A DNA stretch of 64,000 nt, from positions 15,214,544-15,278,543 of the forward strand of contig OX393582.1 in NCBI GenBank assembly GCA_947652605.1. The letters run 5' to 3'. Below, one piece after another: positions 16,395 through 29,600 of this stretch (positions are counted from its first letter, which is position 1; each line of letters opens with the position of its first letter). This DNA is from Elmis aenea. Lineage: Eukaryota; Arthropoda; Insecta; Coleoptera; Elmidae. The notes under the pieces were generated by a model. That model saw nothing but the letters and a program-made list of their open reading frames with translations. It was not told where the DNA came from and ran no database searches. Both the position numbers and the translations under genes were made by a program.

Positions 16395-17142
16395 TTTGTT
16401 TTTTGAACTTTAAAATATCTTTAGTGTGTCCGAAATCAAAGCACACCATAGGCAACTTCCAAATCGTTAGAGATGGGAGGTCGCTTAAATGGAACAAACA
16501 TTACTTATTATACAGGGTGTCTCAGAGACCATTACCATCTCAATTGCTCTGCAAAATAGACAAATTTTGTTTCATTTAGCCAACCTTTAATTTTTACATG
16601 TTTAGAAGTTGTCCATAGCAATCCTTGAATTTTTTACATGCAATAATTACATACATATGTGTTCTATCTTTGTCGTGAATATGTTTGTTTTAATACTCTG
16701 TAATATCATAAAAAAATATTAAATAGTGTCATTTGTGCGTAATGTGGTTATTAAATATATAGGATTTAAAATGTTGTATAAATGGAGTAAGTTATGTTTG
16801 TAAAAATATAGGTTTTAAGAAGTAAAAATTGTAAATGTTTATATAAATAATGATACCGTGTAAATTGTGTTTATCTTAAAATATTAAGTAAAATTGACTT
16901 GGATATAGAACTACTGGTCCAGTGTACTAATGGTTAGAAAATATCTACAATTATTTTATTTATGAGCAGTGACAGACTGGGCACAAAAACCGGCCCTGGC
17001 ATTCAGATTATAGAGGCCCACAGCCAGGGTTGGTCAAAATTAGATTTTTATTTGAAAAATCAATAATCATTGATTAAAATTTAAAAAATCAAGAACTTTT
17101 TTTTTTTAAGAAATGACTATTATTTTTCCTTTTCAGAACTAT
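16395..17142. other. Erlin 3' flank with transposon ends
   Basis: Contains the likely 3' UTR of erlin. A lone left end TACAGGGTGTCTCAGAGACC lies at 16513-16532. At 16974-17045 there are hAT-like pieces: CAGACTGGGCACAAAAACCG and CAGGGTTGGTCAAAAT. The last resembles the left end of the 1092-2317 element. Confidence 0.4.
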
Positions 17143-17875
17143 GGGTAGTTTACATCAAAAACGCGACTTTATATGTCACCGTGTGAACTACCCAAATTGA
17201 AAGTCGCGACGTCAAAATAAAAATGGCCGCTCTTGTAATTGCAGCATCAAGTGTTGTAGAGCAACTAATTATTTTGAAGTTGCTATCTGTTGATAATGCT
17301 CTAAAATCGTTGAAACATCTATTGGGGACATGATAAATTCGAAATCGATGACAAACAAATGTATATTAGGTTAGGTTAACCTAACCTATTTGTCTGTTAT
17401 GTCAAAATATAAAAGTATGGTAGGCTTACGTCAAATGCCGAACTGTCAACTGATGTCTCGACTTTGCGTGACATTAAGTCGCGACTTTTGATAGTTCACA
17501 CGATGACATAAAAGTCGCGACTTTAAATGTCACCGTGTGAACTACCCAAATTGAAAGTCGCGACTTCAAAATAAAAATGGCCGCTCTTGTAATTGCAGCA
17601 TCGAGTGTTGTAGAGCATCTAATTATTTTGAAGTTGCTATCTGTTGATAATGCTCTAAAATCGTTGAAACATCTATTGGGAACGTGATAAATTCGAAATC
17701 GATGACAAACAAATATATATTAGGTTAGGTTAACCTAACCTATGTGTCTGTTATGTCAAAATATAAAAGTATGGTAGGCTTACGTCAAATGCCGAACTGT
17801 CAAATCGATGTCGCGTGGTCGCGACTTTGCGTGACATTAAAAGTCGCGAGTTTTATGTCGCCGTGTGAACTACCC
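17143..17875. repeat. Direct duplication of ~354 bp with GGGTAGTT ends
   Basis: Two near-identical copies follow each other with a 354-bp offset (about 17160-17513 and 17514-17867). Both contain GTGTGAACTACCCAAATTGA, 'ggccgctcttgtaattgcag', and a GGTTAGGTTAACCTAACC palindrome. The whole block starts GGGTAGTTTACAT and ends GTGTGAACTACCC, so it has inverted termini. It looks like a MITE that has been tandemly doubled, with three copies of the terminal motif. Confidence 0.75.
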
Positions 17876-17914
17876 ATTATTTATTCATTTTTCACGTTAC
17901 ATTATATTCTTTAT

Positions 17915-18560
17915 ACAGCGTCATTCAAAAAGTATGCAACAAATGGAATAATTTTTTATTATGAATTTTATTGTAATCTTTTTTAGTTGTTGATAAAAGT
18001 TGGTGCATTACCTCAAACTAATTTTAAGATGAAAAAAAAATTCATACGATATTAGATTTTAGCTATTTCAGAAATATTCACAAGAGTAATGTGCCCTTAT
18101 TGACGAGTTACAAAAAAAACCTCATGGGGAAAGATTATTTGGAATTAATAATAAAACCAAAATGTAAAATTTGACGTTAAAATTCCAATTTTTATTTTTG
18201 AAGTAATTTTAACATTCTTAAAGTCTGCAACAAATGGAAAAGGTTTTTATTATCGGTTTCTCAACAAATTTTATTGGGAAAAGTTGGTGCATGGTCTAAA
18301 GCTAATTTTAAGTTTCAAAAGAATTTAATAAAGATTGATATAACTTTAGATTTTAACGATTTTAGAAATATTTGCAAGAGTAAAGTGATATTATTTTAAG
18401 AATTTTAAAAAAGTTCCAAAAAAACTTTTTTGAAAACCTAAAATACGGGCGGGCACTTTACTCTCGCGAATATTTCTAAAATCGCTAAAATCTAGTGTCA
18501 TATGTATTTTTATCAATATTTTTCATCTTAACATTATGTTTAGACCATGCATCAACTTTT
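17915..18560. repeat. Eroded palindromic repeat
   Basis: A left end ACAGCGTCATTCAAAAAGTA is followed by mirrored pieces such as 'gcaaacaaatggaa', 'gatattagattttagc' against 'aaaatctagtgtcata' and 'gttggtgcatggtctaaagc' against 'agaccatgcatcaacttt'. The right terminus is not intact. Confidence 0.45.
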
Positions 18561-18630
18561 ATGACCCACTAAAAGCTTTATATGGTAACTACTTTACTAC
18601 TTACACAGACTTAATAAACTCGCATCTATA

Positions 18631-19260
18631 CAGGGTGTGTATAAATTGACGGAAGCGCTACACGATACAGCTACACGTGACGATATTCTTCGTAAAATTC
18701 TAAGTCGAAAATCTTAATACAAAAATTTTGTACCTCAGACCTCAGGAACCATTTAAAGAAAAAAAAATTGGCAACATTGCATACATTGATTTGCGTTTGG
18801 ACATTTTTTTATCAGCAAATGTTTACTTAGGTATTTACAATTTTTGTTCGAACTGAAAGCCTTCAGTTCGTAAGCACAGCTGCAAACTTTTGGGTATCGT
18901 AAAACACAAACTAGAAATAATTACGAGAAAAAGAGAGATGACAGCTAATGACAATGTTGCCATATGTATTATTTTCATTCAAATCAGTGATTTACATATT
19001 TTCAACGCCAATTTTTGAAAGGAAGAACACAATATCTAGGAAAAAATACTATTCGAAATTTATTTTTATTCCAAATTGCAGCTTTTTCATTTGCAAGTAT
19101 TAAATAAAAACGCTTATTAAAGAACTATATGTCAAAACTTTGAGGACCTCTTGCAGACACAGCAAGCATGGTACAACATTTTCGTATAAAGATTTTCGAC
19201 TTAGAATTTTACGAAGAACATCGCCACGTGTAGCGCTTCCGTCAATTTTTACGTATCCTG
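18631..19260. mobile_element. Foldback MITE, TA-flanked
   Basis: The left end CAGGGTGTGTATAAATTGAC and the right end, the complement of CAGGATACGTAAAAATTGAC, are both followed by 'ggaagcgctacac'. TA flanks both sides. The right flank runs TATA directly into the next CAGGG end at 19265. Confidence 0.75.
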
Positions 19261-19264
19261 TATA

Positions 19265-20115
19265 CAGGGTGTCCCCGTTATCACCGCAAATATTTTAAGT
19301 GGTGATAGAGAACCTTTTTCTAAGAAAAAAATTTCAAGTACAATTTTTTTCTAATAAAATCAAATGCTAAGCAGATATCAACACTTACTTGATTTTTTTA
19401 CACTTCTGCATTTAAAAGGCTCTGTTGCCGAAAATTTCAATTTTATCGTAAAATTAAATGACGTTTTTGATTTTTGTTTATAACTTGATTATTTGAAATC
19501 ATACTCAAAATATTTTACGAAATTATCAAGATACTTTTACGCAGATTTGAAATTTGTTCATACATTTTATCAATTTTCATTTGTTTTTGTTATTTTAACA
19601 ACTTTATTATTTTAAATACGGGCTATAACTGGCTGTGACACCATGAAAAAAAGTTTTTTTTTTCTTTTCATTGATGTATGGGTTGTAAAGTTTATCTTAA
19701 AAAATAATTTAATTATTACAGTATTATTGTATTTATTAAGTTTAATCAAAGTGACTATTAAAAAACTAAACATCATACAGGGATGCGCAAAAGTATGGAA
19801 ACAGACAAATATCTAGAACACTATCGCAGATATAACAATGAAATTTTGTATCTGAGCGTTATGGTATTTTTCGGATTCGATGAAAATATTAAGGTTGCAA
19901 TACGATTTCCGGTTCAACCTGAAACGGACTCAAACTTTGAAATTTTAAATAGAACACCCTGTATATTTTTACATTTTTGGATTCCTCTTACTATTTACTT
20001 TAAAAAATGTATTAGGTTATTTGGGTCTAAGGTCAATTGTTTTCGTAAAATTCACATTTTTGTGAAAATTTTGAGTGATACAGCACTTTCAATTTTTTCC
20101 AACATTAAAGTTATT
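19265..20115. mobile_element. Two partial MITE left halves
   Basis: A left end CAGGGTGTCCCCGTTATCAC at 19265 and a second left end CAGGGATGCGCAAAAGTATG at 19778 are present without matching right ends. The second belongs to the family that is complete at 39474-40830. The open frame over 19783-20118 is read-through of this repeat, since a homologous frame exists at 39479. Confidence 0.55.
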
Positions 20116-20676
20116 TAAAAATGCAGTAGAATTTCGTTTGAGAATTAGATGGGGAGGGGAGTTCTGTTGCCCGCCCTAAACCTGGAGGCTAACTACGCCA
20201 ATGGGCCTGTTTTGAAGAAAGAGGTTTGCTTCGGCACGAAAATCTGTGATGTAAACTTCCTGCGTCAGCAAATTATTTTTGTTTTGGAACGTTTCTCAAA
20301 ATCGGCGATTTCAATTATTACAATTTAAGAATGGATGGTTAGATGAACGTTGTCGTTGAGTGAACTGAAAAGTATTTACGAAATACTAAGCTCATACATT
20401 TAAAATAAAAACTTTTTTTTTTTTAAATAAATAAACACAATTTGGCGTAAAAACAATTTATTTTGTACGTGTTACGAGGCCAAGAATGCGAACAACAAAA
20501 AAACGACAGTTTGATAAATAACAAGCATTTTATAAATTCGTATGTTAAAGTTAAAGCTAGTGCTATGGTTTTTAATCATTTCATTTTAAACTGTTAGTTT
20601 TACGTGCTTATATCGTATTTTATTAAATGAAGTCTGAAAATTACAAATTGGTAAATATGAAAAGTGTGTATACAAT
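20116..20676. other. 3' flank of the SMYD gene
   Basis: AT-rich DNA following the SMYD stop codon on the minus strand, so it includes that gene's 3' UTR. No other feature is recognised. Confidence 0.4.
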
Positions 20677-23600
20677 CTAAGCATTTTCTATAATATCGTC
20701 TAGATTTCTTTTCAATTCCGTTAGATTTCGTTGTGCAATTTTTCCCAATTTTCCCTCGGCTGTACAGGGTGGTTCAAAATTTAAAATTAAGGTTGCTTCT
20801 TCCAGAATAGCGATGGCTTCTAGTAGTTTAGCTCTTAGCCCTTCTTTGTCAATTGTACCAGAATTGTAAAGATTCCTTGCAAGCAGAATTAATGGACCCT
20901 GCAGTTCATACAATGTTGTGGCTAAAGAAAGAATTAAAAGCTTATTTATTTATGTTTCCTGTTTAGGTGTAGAGTTTTCGTAATTTAGACGTGAAGCTTT
21001 TGCCAATTCGTCTTTCAGTTTTAAGATTTTGTATTCGATATGCGTGGCCTTTGCCAGCGTTGCTATTTGTAATAAAAAATAGCAATATTGAAGTAAAATA
21101 AAGCTATGCGCACAAAGTATGCAGGATGTATGTTTCAACGCGAAGAACATGGGGATCTCCGAAACCGTTAGAAATATAAGAATAGTTAATTTAGCAACGC
21201 AATATGTTTTTTTCTGCGTCCCCATATTCTTCATGTTGAAATATAAACCCCGTATATTTATTATTTTATAGTCAATATCAAGTTATATGCATATGTACTC
21301 ATAAAATTGTTATATTCAAAAACTGCGAACTGTTTTCCTCATTCAATTAATATTCTTGTTATACTTTACATTTCAATGAAAAAAAAACAATGGAAGAAAA
21401 TTCCTTCACCGACAACTTTCAGATTGTCAGTTGATCAAATGAATAACTTATGTTTATTGGGGTTCTTATACTATAGATTGCCTTGTTTATATCTTTGCGG
21501 AGTAACAATTTATAAAAGGTAAATTTTTCCCTTGTTCAGATTTGGCATACCAGTGACGTCATGCGTTTGCTCTCTAATTGTAAGTGGTGAAAAGTTATGA
21601 GGCAATCTGTCATATAATTACCACAAACTTTGATTTAGTTATTTAGTTAGATATTAAAAGTAGAATTTACAAAGCAAAAACTCGTAATACATTTTACAAA
21701 ATATACTTACTAATCAATAAATTAAGAGATGGTTGGTGCGAAGGATTTTAATGTTACTGTGTATAGGAATATATAAGTAAAAAGTTTAAGAATAATAACT
21801 GTAAAATACCTACCTCTTATTCTAGTACATCCAGGCTCAATAACGTCGCAAATTTTCAAAAGCTGTTGGCATAATTCCACTTTTCGTTCCAACAGAATGT
21901 CTGGTAGATCATTCAAAGTGTATCCCTCAACGTTTCCATACATTTGGACAAGAGCAGAATTTAAAATAGTCTTGTACGAATTTTGAGGATGCAGCACCGA
22001 CTTGTATTTCTTGCAAAGTTGTTCGCGATATTCAATACCTGAACCATCAAGAAATTCCTCTACGGTATCTAAATCTCTCTGTATTGCTGCGAAGGCTTTT
22101 CTAATAGATTCTCCTTTTGCAAAAAATTCACAGTGAGAGCATTTCCATATTGCAACTGCGTCTAAAAACAATGTTATTTGTTGAGAGCAGTTTAATTTTT
22201 TTTTCGAATAACAAAAGCGCAATGAAAAACAATTAAATTTTTTTAAATAATCATGTACCAATTACAATTATACTAGACCAAGAAAAGAGAGACCAGGTAG
22301 CGAATTTTAAACATTTAGGAACAATAATTGCAGAGAACGGTAAATTAGAAGAGGATCTGAACAATAGAATAGTGACGAAATTTTATTACTTCACAAATAA
22401 ATGTTTGATAAGTAAGAAGAAGATGTCAAAAGAAACTAAGACGCGAGTTTTTAATGACTGTACAGGGTCGATGTTTTCATAGGGAATCTCGGTAACTATA
22501 AGAGTCACATGTTTTTTCCGCTCGCGCGGAGACTGCTATAGGGGGGTTGACCCCCTCTTCAGTCGTTAGAGGTACAAGGATAATGGGGAGGGATGTGGAT
22601 AGTCAAGGATGGGCAAGGATAGGTGGAAGTACTGCCACAGCATTTGCCTTAACCATAGAGGAAACCACCTGAAACCTCTACAATGACCGTCGGCCCTGGG
22701 AATCGAACCCAGGACCTCCCGATTACAAGTTAGGTTGTTTTACCAACCAGCCACCAAGCTCGGTCAAAACTATAAGAGGTATCAAAAAACGGACCGCGCA
22801 TCCTAGTACTCTTTTTCTGAGAAAAAGTTAATGGTGAAAACTAAAATTGGTTATCGTCTTTTGTTTTCGAGTTATCGCCGAAACTCGATTTTTCGACTTT
22901 TCGTCTTATAACTGTATCTCGCTTGTTTATGAAAATAAATAAAAATGATTTTGACGTTCTACAGACACTTTTTTGATGATGCAGTGGCGTAGTCAACTTT
23001 TCAAAAATAAATCCGAAATTCGAGTTGTGACATAAAGTTGTATTTTTTTAAATAGAACCAATAGTTGGCTATGTCTAATTTAAATTTCTTATTTTTTTGT
23101 CATTCCAAATATATAAGGGTTGATGTATTTATTTTCAATAATACGCAAGTTACGAAGGTTTTTTAGTTTTTTTTTAAAACAAAATTATAGTAGGCTCTGA
23201 AAACAAAAACAAAACAAGGTGTAAAACCTTTTAAAACTCATTTGGTACAAGTTACGAAGGTTTTGTAATTTGTTGTTGTAATAAACATTACAAATATTTA
23301 AACATAAGCTAAACTACAATAAACTACATTACTGCAGATTCCGACTTTATCGTTGTTTCTTTATTTTTATATATTTGTAATGTTTATCACAACAAAAAAT
23401 TACAAAACCTTCGTTACTTGTACCAAATGAGTTTTAAAAGGTTTTACACCTTGTTTTGTCTTCGTTTTCACAAACTATTATGATTTTATTTAAAAAAAAA
23501 AAAAAAAACCTTTGTAACTCGCGTATTATTAAAAATAAATACATCAACCCTTATATATTTGGAATGACAAAAAAATAAGGAATTTAAATTAGTCATAGCC

Positions 23601-26600
23601 AACTATTGGTTCTATTTAAAAAAAATACAACTTAATGTCACAACTCGAATTTCGGATTTATTTTTGAAAAATTGTTTACGCCACTGCATTCTTATCAAAA
23701 AAGTGCCTGTAGAACGTCAAAATTATTTTTGTTTATTTTCATAAACAAGCGAAATATAGTCATAAAACGAAAAGCCGAAAAATCGAGTTATCGGCGATAA
23801 CTCGAAAACAAAAGACGATAACCAATTTTAGTTCTCACCATTAACTTTTTCTCGAAAAAAGAGATCGTGGATGCGCGGTCCGTTTTTTGATACCTCTTAT
23901 AGTTACCGAGATTCCCTTTGAAAACATCGAAATTTGTCCACCCTGTACGTACCTATTCTTACTTACAGTTCAGAAACTTGGACACTAACATAAAAACAAA
24001 AACAAACAATACAGACACAGGAAATAAGATTTCTGAGAAGAATAGAGGAATGTAGACTGATCGATAAAATCAGTAACGAAAAAAAACTAGGAGTAATAGA
24101 TTTTAAGAAAAAGATTGAGACGAATCAGTTCAGATGGCTTGGAAATTTACTACGCATGCCAGAAAAGATACGCGAAAATATGATGAAAAATGAAGATGGA
24201 GGGAAAAAGAAATAGAAGAAGACCAAGAATAAAATGGAAAACGAAGTGAGGAAGAGACTAGAATAAAAGGGAGTCAGCTGGAGAGATGTGCCACAGTTAG
24301 CTAACGATAGGCAGAAGTGTAGAAACTTAATCCAAAAGCATACCTCGACACTGAAAGGTACCAGAGGAACCGATTTAGAAGAAGAAGAATTTTCCAGTTC
24401 ATATTGTTTTATAACAAGTAACAGCTAACCCTGTTTTAGTATAACGACTTCCAAGTTAGTGAGTGATAACTTTTTCAGGTTTAGATAAAGTTCTGAGAGC
24501 CAAAGTAAACTGACATAGGACCAATATAAATTATGTATGTATGCATACGGTGCCAAAAATCTGAGCCAACTCGGAATACATTTACGATATTAAAAATCGA
24601 TTAAGGGTAAAAAAACATTTTTCGATAATTAATTACTGTCTTACCTAAGGAATCTGTAGACGTTATAATACCATTATCACATTTCATACATTTTAGTGTG
24701 CCCAAGTGGGTTCCTAGTTCTGTAGGGTCTGCACAGCGAGCACAGGTACAATCGAAATATTTGCTTGCCTTCAAAAATTCTCTTCGAACAATTGTAGGCC
24801 ACAGCGAATACGTGTAACTGGAAAATATCTCTTCGCCATTTTTGATGTCTACAGAAGCTCTCACTTCAACTCTAAATTTAATAATGTAATTAATATTTTT
24901 TCTTCAAGACTATAGGACACCATGCACAATTCCATAGGAAATTTTGTGCATATTATCTTTATACCCCATCAAAGTTACTTTATTTTTAGTTTATTTGATT
25001 TAAAATCTGAATTTGCGTTTTTTTTTTAGTATTAATTGGCACCCTAAATTTTTATGTACAGGGTGGTCCAAATTCGATGGGATTACATGGATATCTCGCT
25101 TAATAGTCAATATTCTATCATTTCCGGTTTTCCTTTTTTTTTTGTTTTCTCATCTTTAAAAAAATTAAAAAACGTTTGTAACTTGCGTTTTATTAAAAAT
25201 AAATACATCAATCCGTATATATTTGAAAATGGAAAAAATAGAAGACATTTAAATAGGTCATAGCTAACTATAGCTTCCGTTTAAAAAATGGTGAGTTTGT
25301 GTCATAACTCTTTAACGGCGAGCGTATTTTTTTTTATTAGTACTATTAAAATTTACATTAAAATATCTAAAAATTATCTACCTAAACTTTTTTGATATTT
25401 AAAACAATAATGGAGATATGACACATTAAAAATATAACAAAAAAAAAGTTTTTCTTTAATAACTCAAAAACCGAAAATCATAGAATATTTTTGAAAACGG
25501 TCCTGAGTTTGTGCCAAAAAACAGTACATTTTTGGTAAGGTAACCGTTTCTCTATCTTGACTATTAAGCGAGATACCCATGTAATGTAATCCCATCGAAT
25601 TTGGACCATCCCGTATTTACATATTTTTAAAGATCTCAAAATTCCTTATCTTGGGATAATAAACAAAAGAATAAATAAAATAAAAGTGTTAAAAAGTCTT
25701 TGATGTATTTGATCGAATGTGTTTTTTAATTATGGAAATGGTTCTCCTTTATTTTTAAATTCACGATGTTGTCACAAAGGTTTATCCTTAAAGATAATAT
25801 GCTCTTGGGGGTGTAGCTCGGGTCGAAGAAGTTTGCTAAATATTTATTTATTGTAACCAAACATAATGATCGCTGGTCGAACACTTGAAGAACTCTTACA
25901 TTACTTTAAAGAAAAGAAGCTTGCTGTGCCAGCGTAAATAGTGCCATCACGCGTGTGGTGTGTGTTGTTTAACGGCCGGCTCAGAGTTGTTGTTGTTGAC
26001 TGATTGTTTTCGCATAATTCAAAAGATAAATCTATTCCTATTTATATAAACCTAAGCATACCCTTTACAGAATGTCCTTCATATGGTACGTTCACAACGT
26101 TGAGTCAAAATTTGTATGCAGAATTATGCACCGTATAATTAGCCCTTATGCCATTTATTACTAAAACAAAAATTCTAAATATTTACTCACTTAAAATCAT
26201 CTTCATTGCTTTTGCCAGTACTCGTTATTAAATGCGCCGTATTCGATACGCAGTTGTGTGAAAGGATTCCAAATTTTGGGTATAAACATCGGATGCAATA
26301 TCCAGAAATTGAACGAGCTTCGAAACTGTTGATTTCAAGGTAGCCGCAAACAGTATGGATCAGATCTTCACTGAATCTGTCCGCTAATTTACAAGGACCT
26401 CTTAGATATTCCACAACGTTAACTTGATTAAAATTCCATATGGATTCTTGTTTGCGAAATTCGTTGTGGGCTTGCATCTCCACAATTTCTTTCGCCCATC
26501 GTTCTGGATTCGTTTCTTTTGCTAAAAGGACTCTACAAATAAATTATACTTCTAATCAAAAGAAAAACTTAAGTATTTATTACTTTAAAAGAAACAAACA

Positions 26601-29600
26601 ATTCTCTTTTAAAAAACACGGCAAAAGACGCAAACAACTCTTTAAAGTATAATAAGAATGCTTTATAATGGTGCCTGTCCACGTGAGAGTAAACTACTCT
26701 CGATAGCAGCGTCGCCAAGGATACAGCCCCTGAGAGTAACTCGCGATTGGCTGTATCCTTGGCGACGCTGCTATCGAGAGTTGTTTACTCTCACGTGGAC
26801 AGGCACCATTAATCTATTGGACACTAAACGCCACTGAAATGGCTAGTCTCTACGTGTTTTTTAAGTAAATAAACGTCATGAGAGTGGCGTGTAGTACTAA
26901 AATGAAGTTTTAGAACAAATTTTAATGTCATTTAACAAAAACGTGTTCTACAAAAAATTTTGCTTTTTCAACTACTGGCCGAGGAGATTAAAAGAGGTAG
27001 TGATATTAAAAAAACAAACATTTGGCGTGAATTTAATTTAAATGCACTCCTCATAATGAGATTGTTTTCCCAAAAATCGAGATGTTTTTAAACAAAACTT
27101 GTGGAGTAGCAAAGCATTTTACATACCACCACCATAATTGCCAAATTAGGCGCCAGCTATTAATATTCATCAAATCGTATTTACGTACAGAGCATTCTAG
27201 ATTATGATCATATGCCAGCGTTTCTAAGCCAACTAAAACCACATTTACTAGGTTAAGGAGCACGAGGATATTTTCTAGTGGAAAATTTGCACTAAATTTT
27301 CACAACCATTTATTTAAGTTCGAAGACAAAACCTGCATTTTTTAAATAAACCATTGAATGAAAACGAACAAAGAATTATTAATTAAACAGTAAAATTGTT
27401 ATCGAAAAACTTATCGACTTATAAACATAGTTCTTGACATTTTTTGCTCACGACAATCTCGAAAGAACATTCCAGCGACCAAATATTTTACGACCCAAAA
27501 TTAGGTCGCGATCTAGTGGTTGAGAACAATTAACTCATAAACAGCAATTCCTCCATTTACGCGGTCTCCATTTACGCGGATTCTCTTTAACGCTGTTGAA
27601 AAATTTTAAATTTTAAATAATCTACCAGACAACAAGTTGACTAAATGCATGGTCACTAATAAAAACATCCTACTAAACCTGGAAAGGCTTCGCCTACACA
27701 ATGTAGAAATAGAAAAAGGAGAAGCATTCACGTAGTTGGAAGTTTACTGAATGCACAATGGGACCATTCGGCTGAAATAATACGCCGGATAGAAAAGGCT
27801 AGAGCAGCATTTCGTAAAATTAATACAGTTTTAAAGAACCACAGTCTGAATCTCCAACTTAAGCTTAGATTGGTGAAGTACTGTGTTTTCCGGTGCTCCT
27901 ATACTGAGTGGAATCTTGGACATTAACGGAGGCTACAACGAATAAACTAAATGCGTTCGAGCTATGAACTTACAGAGAGATACTTAGAATCCATTGGAAG
28001 TACCATGTTACCAATGAAGAGGTCCTAATGGGATTTAAAGTAAAGGAAGAGGTTTTGATTACTGTTAAAAGGAGGAAGCTAGAGTACTTGGGTCACATAA
28101 TGAGACATCTAGATTATGAACTGTTGCAACTGATACTTCAGGGGAAGGTAGATGGCAAGAGGGGTCCGGGACGGAGAAGGATCTCTTGGTTGACGAATAT
28201 TAGAACTTGGTACAACACTACAACCACAGAATTGTTCAGTAATACTGCTAACAATAAAATTCGCGTTGTGGATAGCCAACATCCGGGAACGGATAGGCAC
28301 GTTAAGTAGAAGAAGCCCGGCAAGAGTAATATATTTTAAAATATGGAACAGATTCTTATTTTGAGAATGCTTTCCATTACTTCATTTGCACGCTGCTTTT
28401 TTGCAATTACCCACGTAAATAGAGGGATTACAGTACTTGGAAAATCTCTTAAGTAAAAACGTATTTGATGTGAAATAGACATTACCTTAAGGGAGTGATA
28501 CATTCGTACTGCGGACACGATGCATTTGTATCTTCCGTTGGTTGAAATTTCACTTTTGCCTTTGAGAATACCACACATTCGGCGTGTCTGTGAGCAGGTT
28601 TCTTCTCGCAAGATTTGCCACAAACCGGCCAACCACAAGTTGAACAACGAGTCGAACAATTCACTGGTTTATAACACCCTAAGCAAATGGGCGGACAGTC
28701 TACAAAAAAAAAGATTATTGTTAATGACAAAAAATAAAATTGATTATTTTAGAATAGCGGTTCTCCACCTGAATTAGGGGTTCCATTACCGGTATACGGT
28801 TATCCAGTTAACCGGTTTTACCGGCCAATATAATAATTACACAAATTACCGGTAAATTTCTCACGATGAAACCCATGAGTGTCGAGGCAGAAGGAGCTTT
28901 TTATTCTGTACGAAAATTCAAACAAGTCTGAGTGATTAGCCATTAGATACGATTTGTCTACTGCGTGCACATTTCATTTTCAGAAAGAATTGGATCTGAA
29001 TATTAAAAACGTGTTTTATCAAGTCTGATCTGTTACATTAAGAATTGATTATTGTTTTGTTAATGTATTAAACTTATTTCGTGTTTGTTATCCTTAACTA
29101 TCTCTTTGAAAGAATTAACTATAACTTTATGTTGTTGTTAATTATTATCTCTTTGGATGATTTTTTTTGGTGTTTATTAAGAAATAATACATATGTGTGT
29201 TGTGTTTTTGTTAATGTATTAATAGTATATTACATAACAACAGTTGTAAGAAGCATATTACGCACGAGTGGGAAAGTTAGTATTTCCACGAGTGCGCAAT
29301 TCCTTTACAACTCGTGTTATGCAGCTTACTTTTTCTACGAACACATAATACCTACGATTTTAAAGGTTTTGTGGCTAATATACATATGTAATTACGTTAT
29401 CTTGTCAATTTTGACGTAAGCCTGCTTTGACATTTTTAGACGAATGTGCGTTTTGCTTACCGTGCGTTAAGGACTCACTATGCATACAAGCTGTACGGTG
29501 AGAGTAATTTACATTAGTGGTAATAGAAAAACTTTGATTAAAACTTAATAGTTATTGTTAATTACCCCTTTGCACATACTATAAAAATATTGTTTGCTTA

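Noticed and set aside
19783..20118. 111-codon open frame, MRKSMETDKYLEHYRRY...
   Set aside because: It starts inside a MITE terminus and a matching frame occurs in another copy of the same element (39479). It has no protein-family motif.
22690..22767. tRNA gene on the minus strand
   Set aside because: The A and B boxes are present, but the stems do not pair as a tRNA and a matching tail occurs in a second copy, so it is a SINE head.
28336..28659. 107-codon open frame on the minus strand
   Set aside because: It is an alternative frame of the SMYD MYND exon and reads past its donor.
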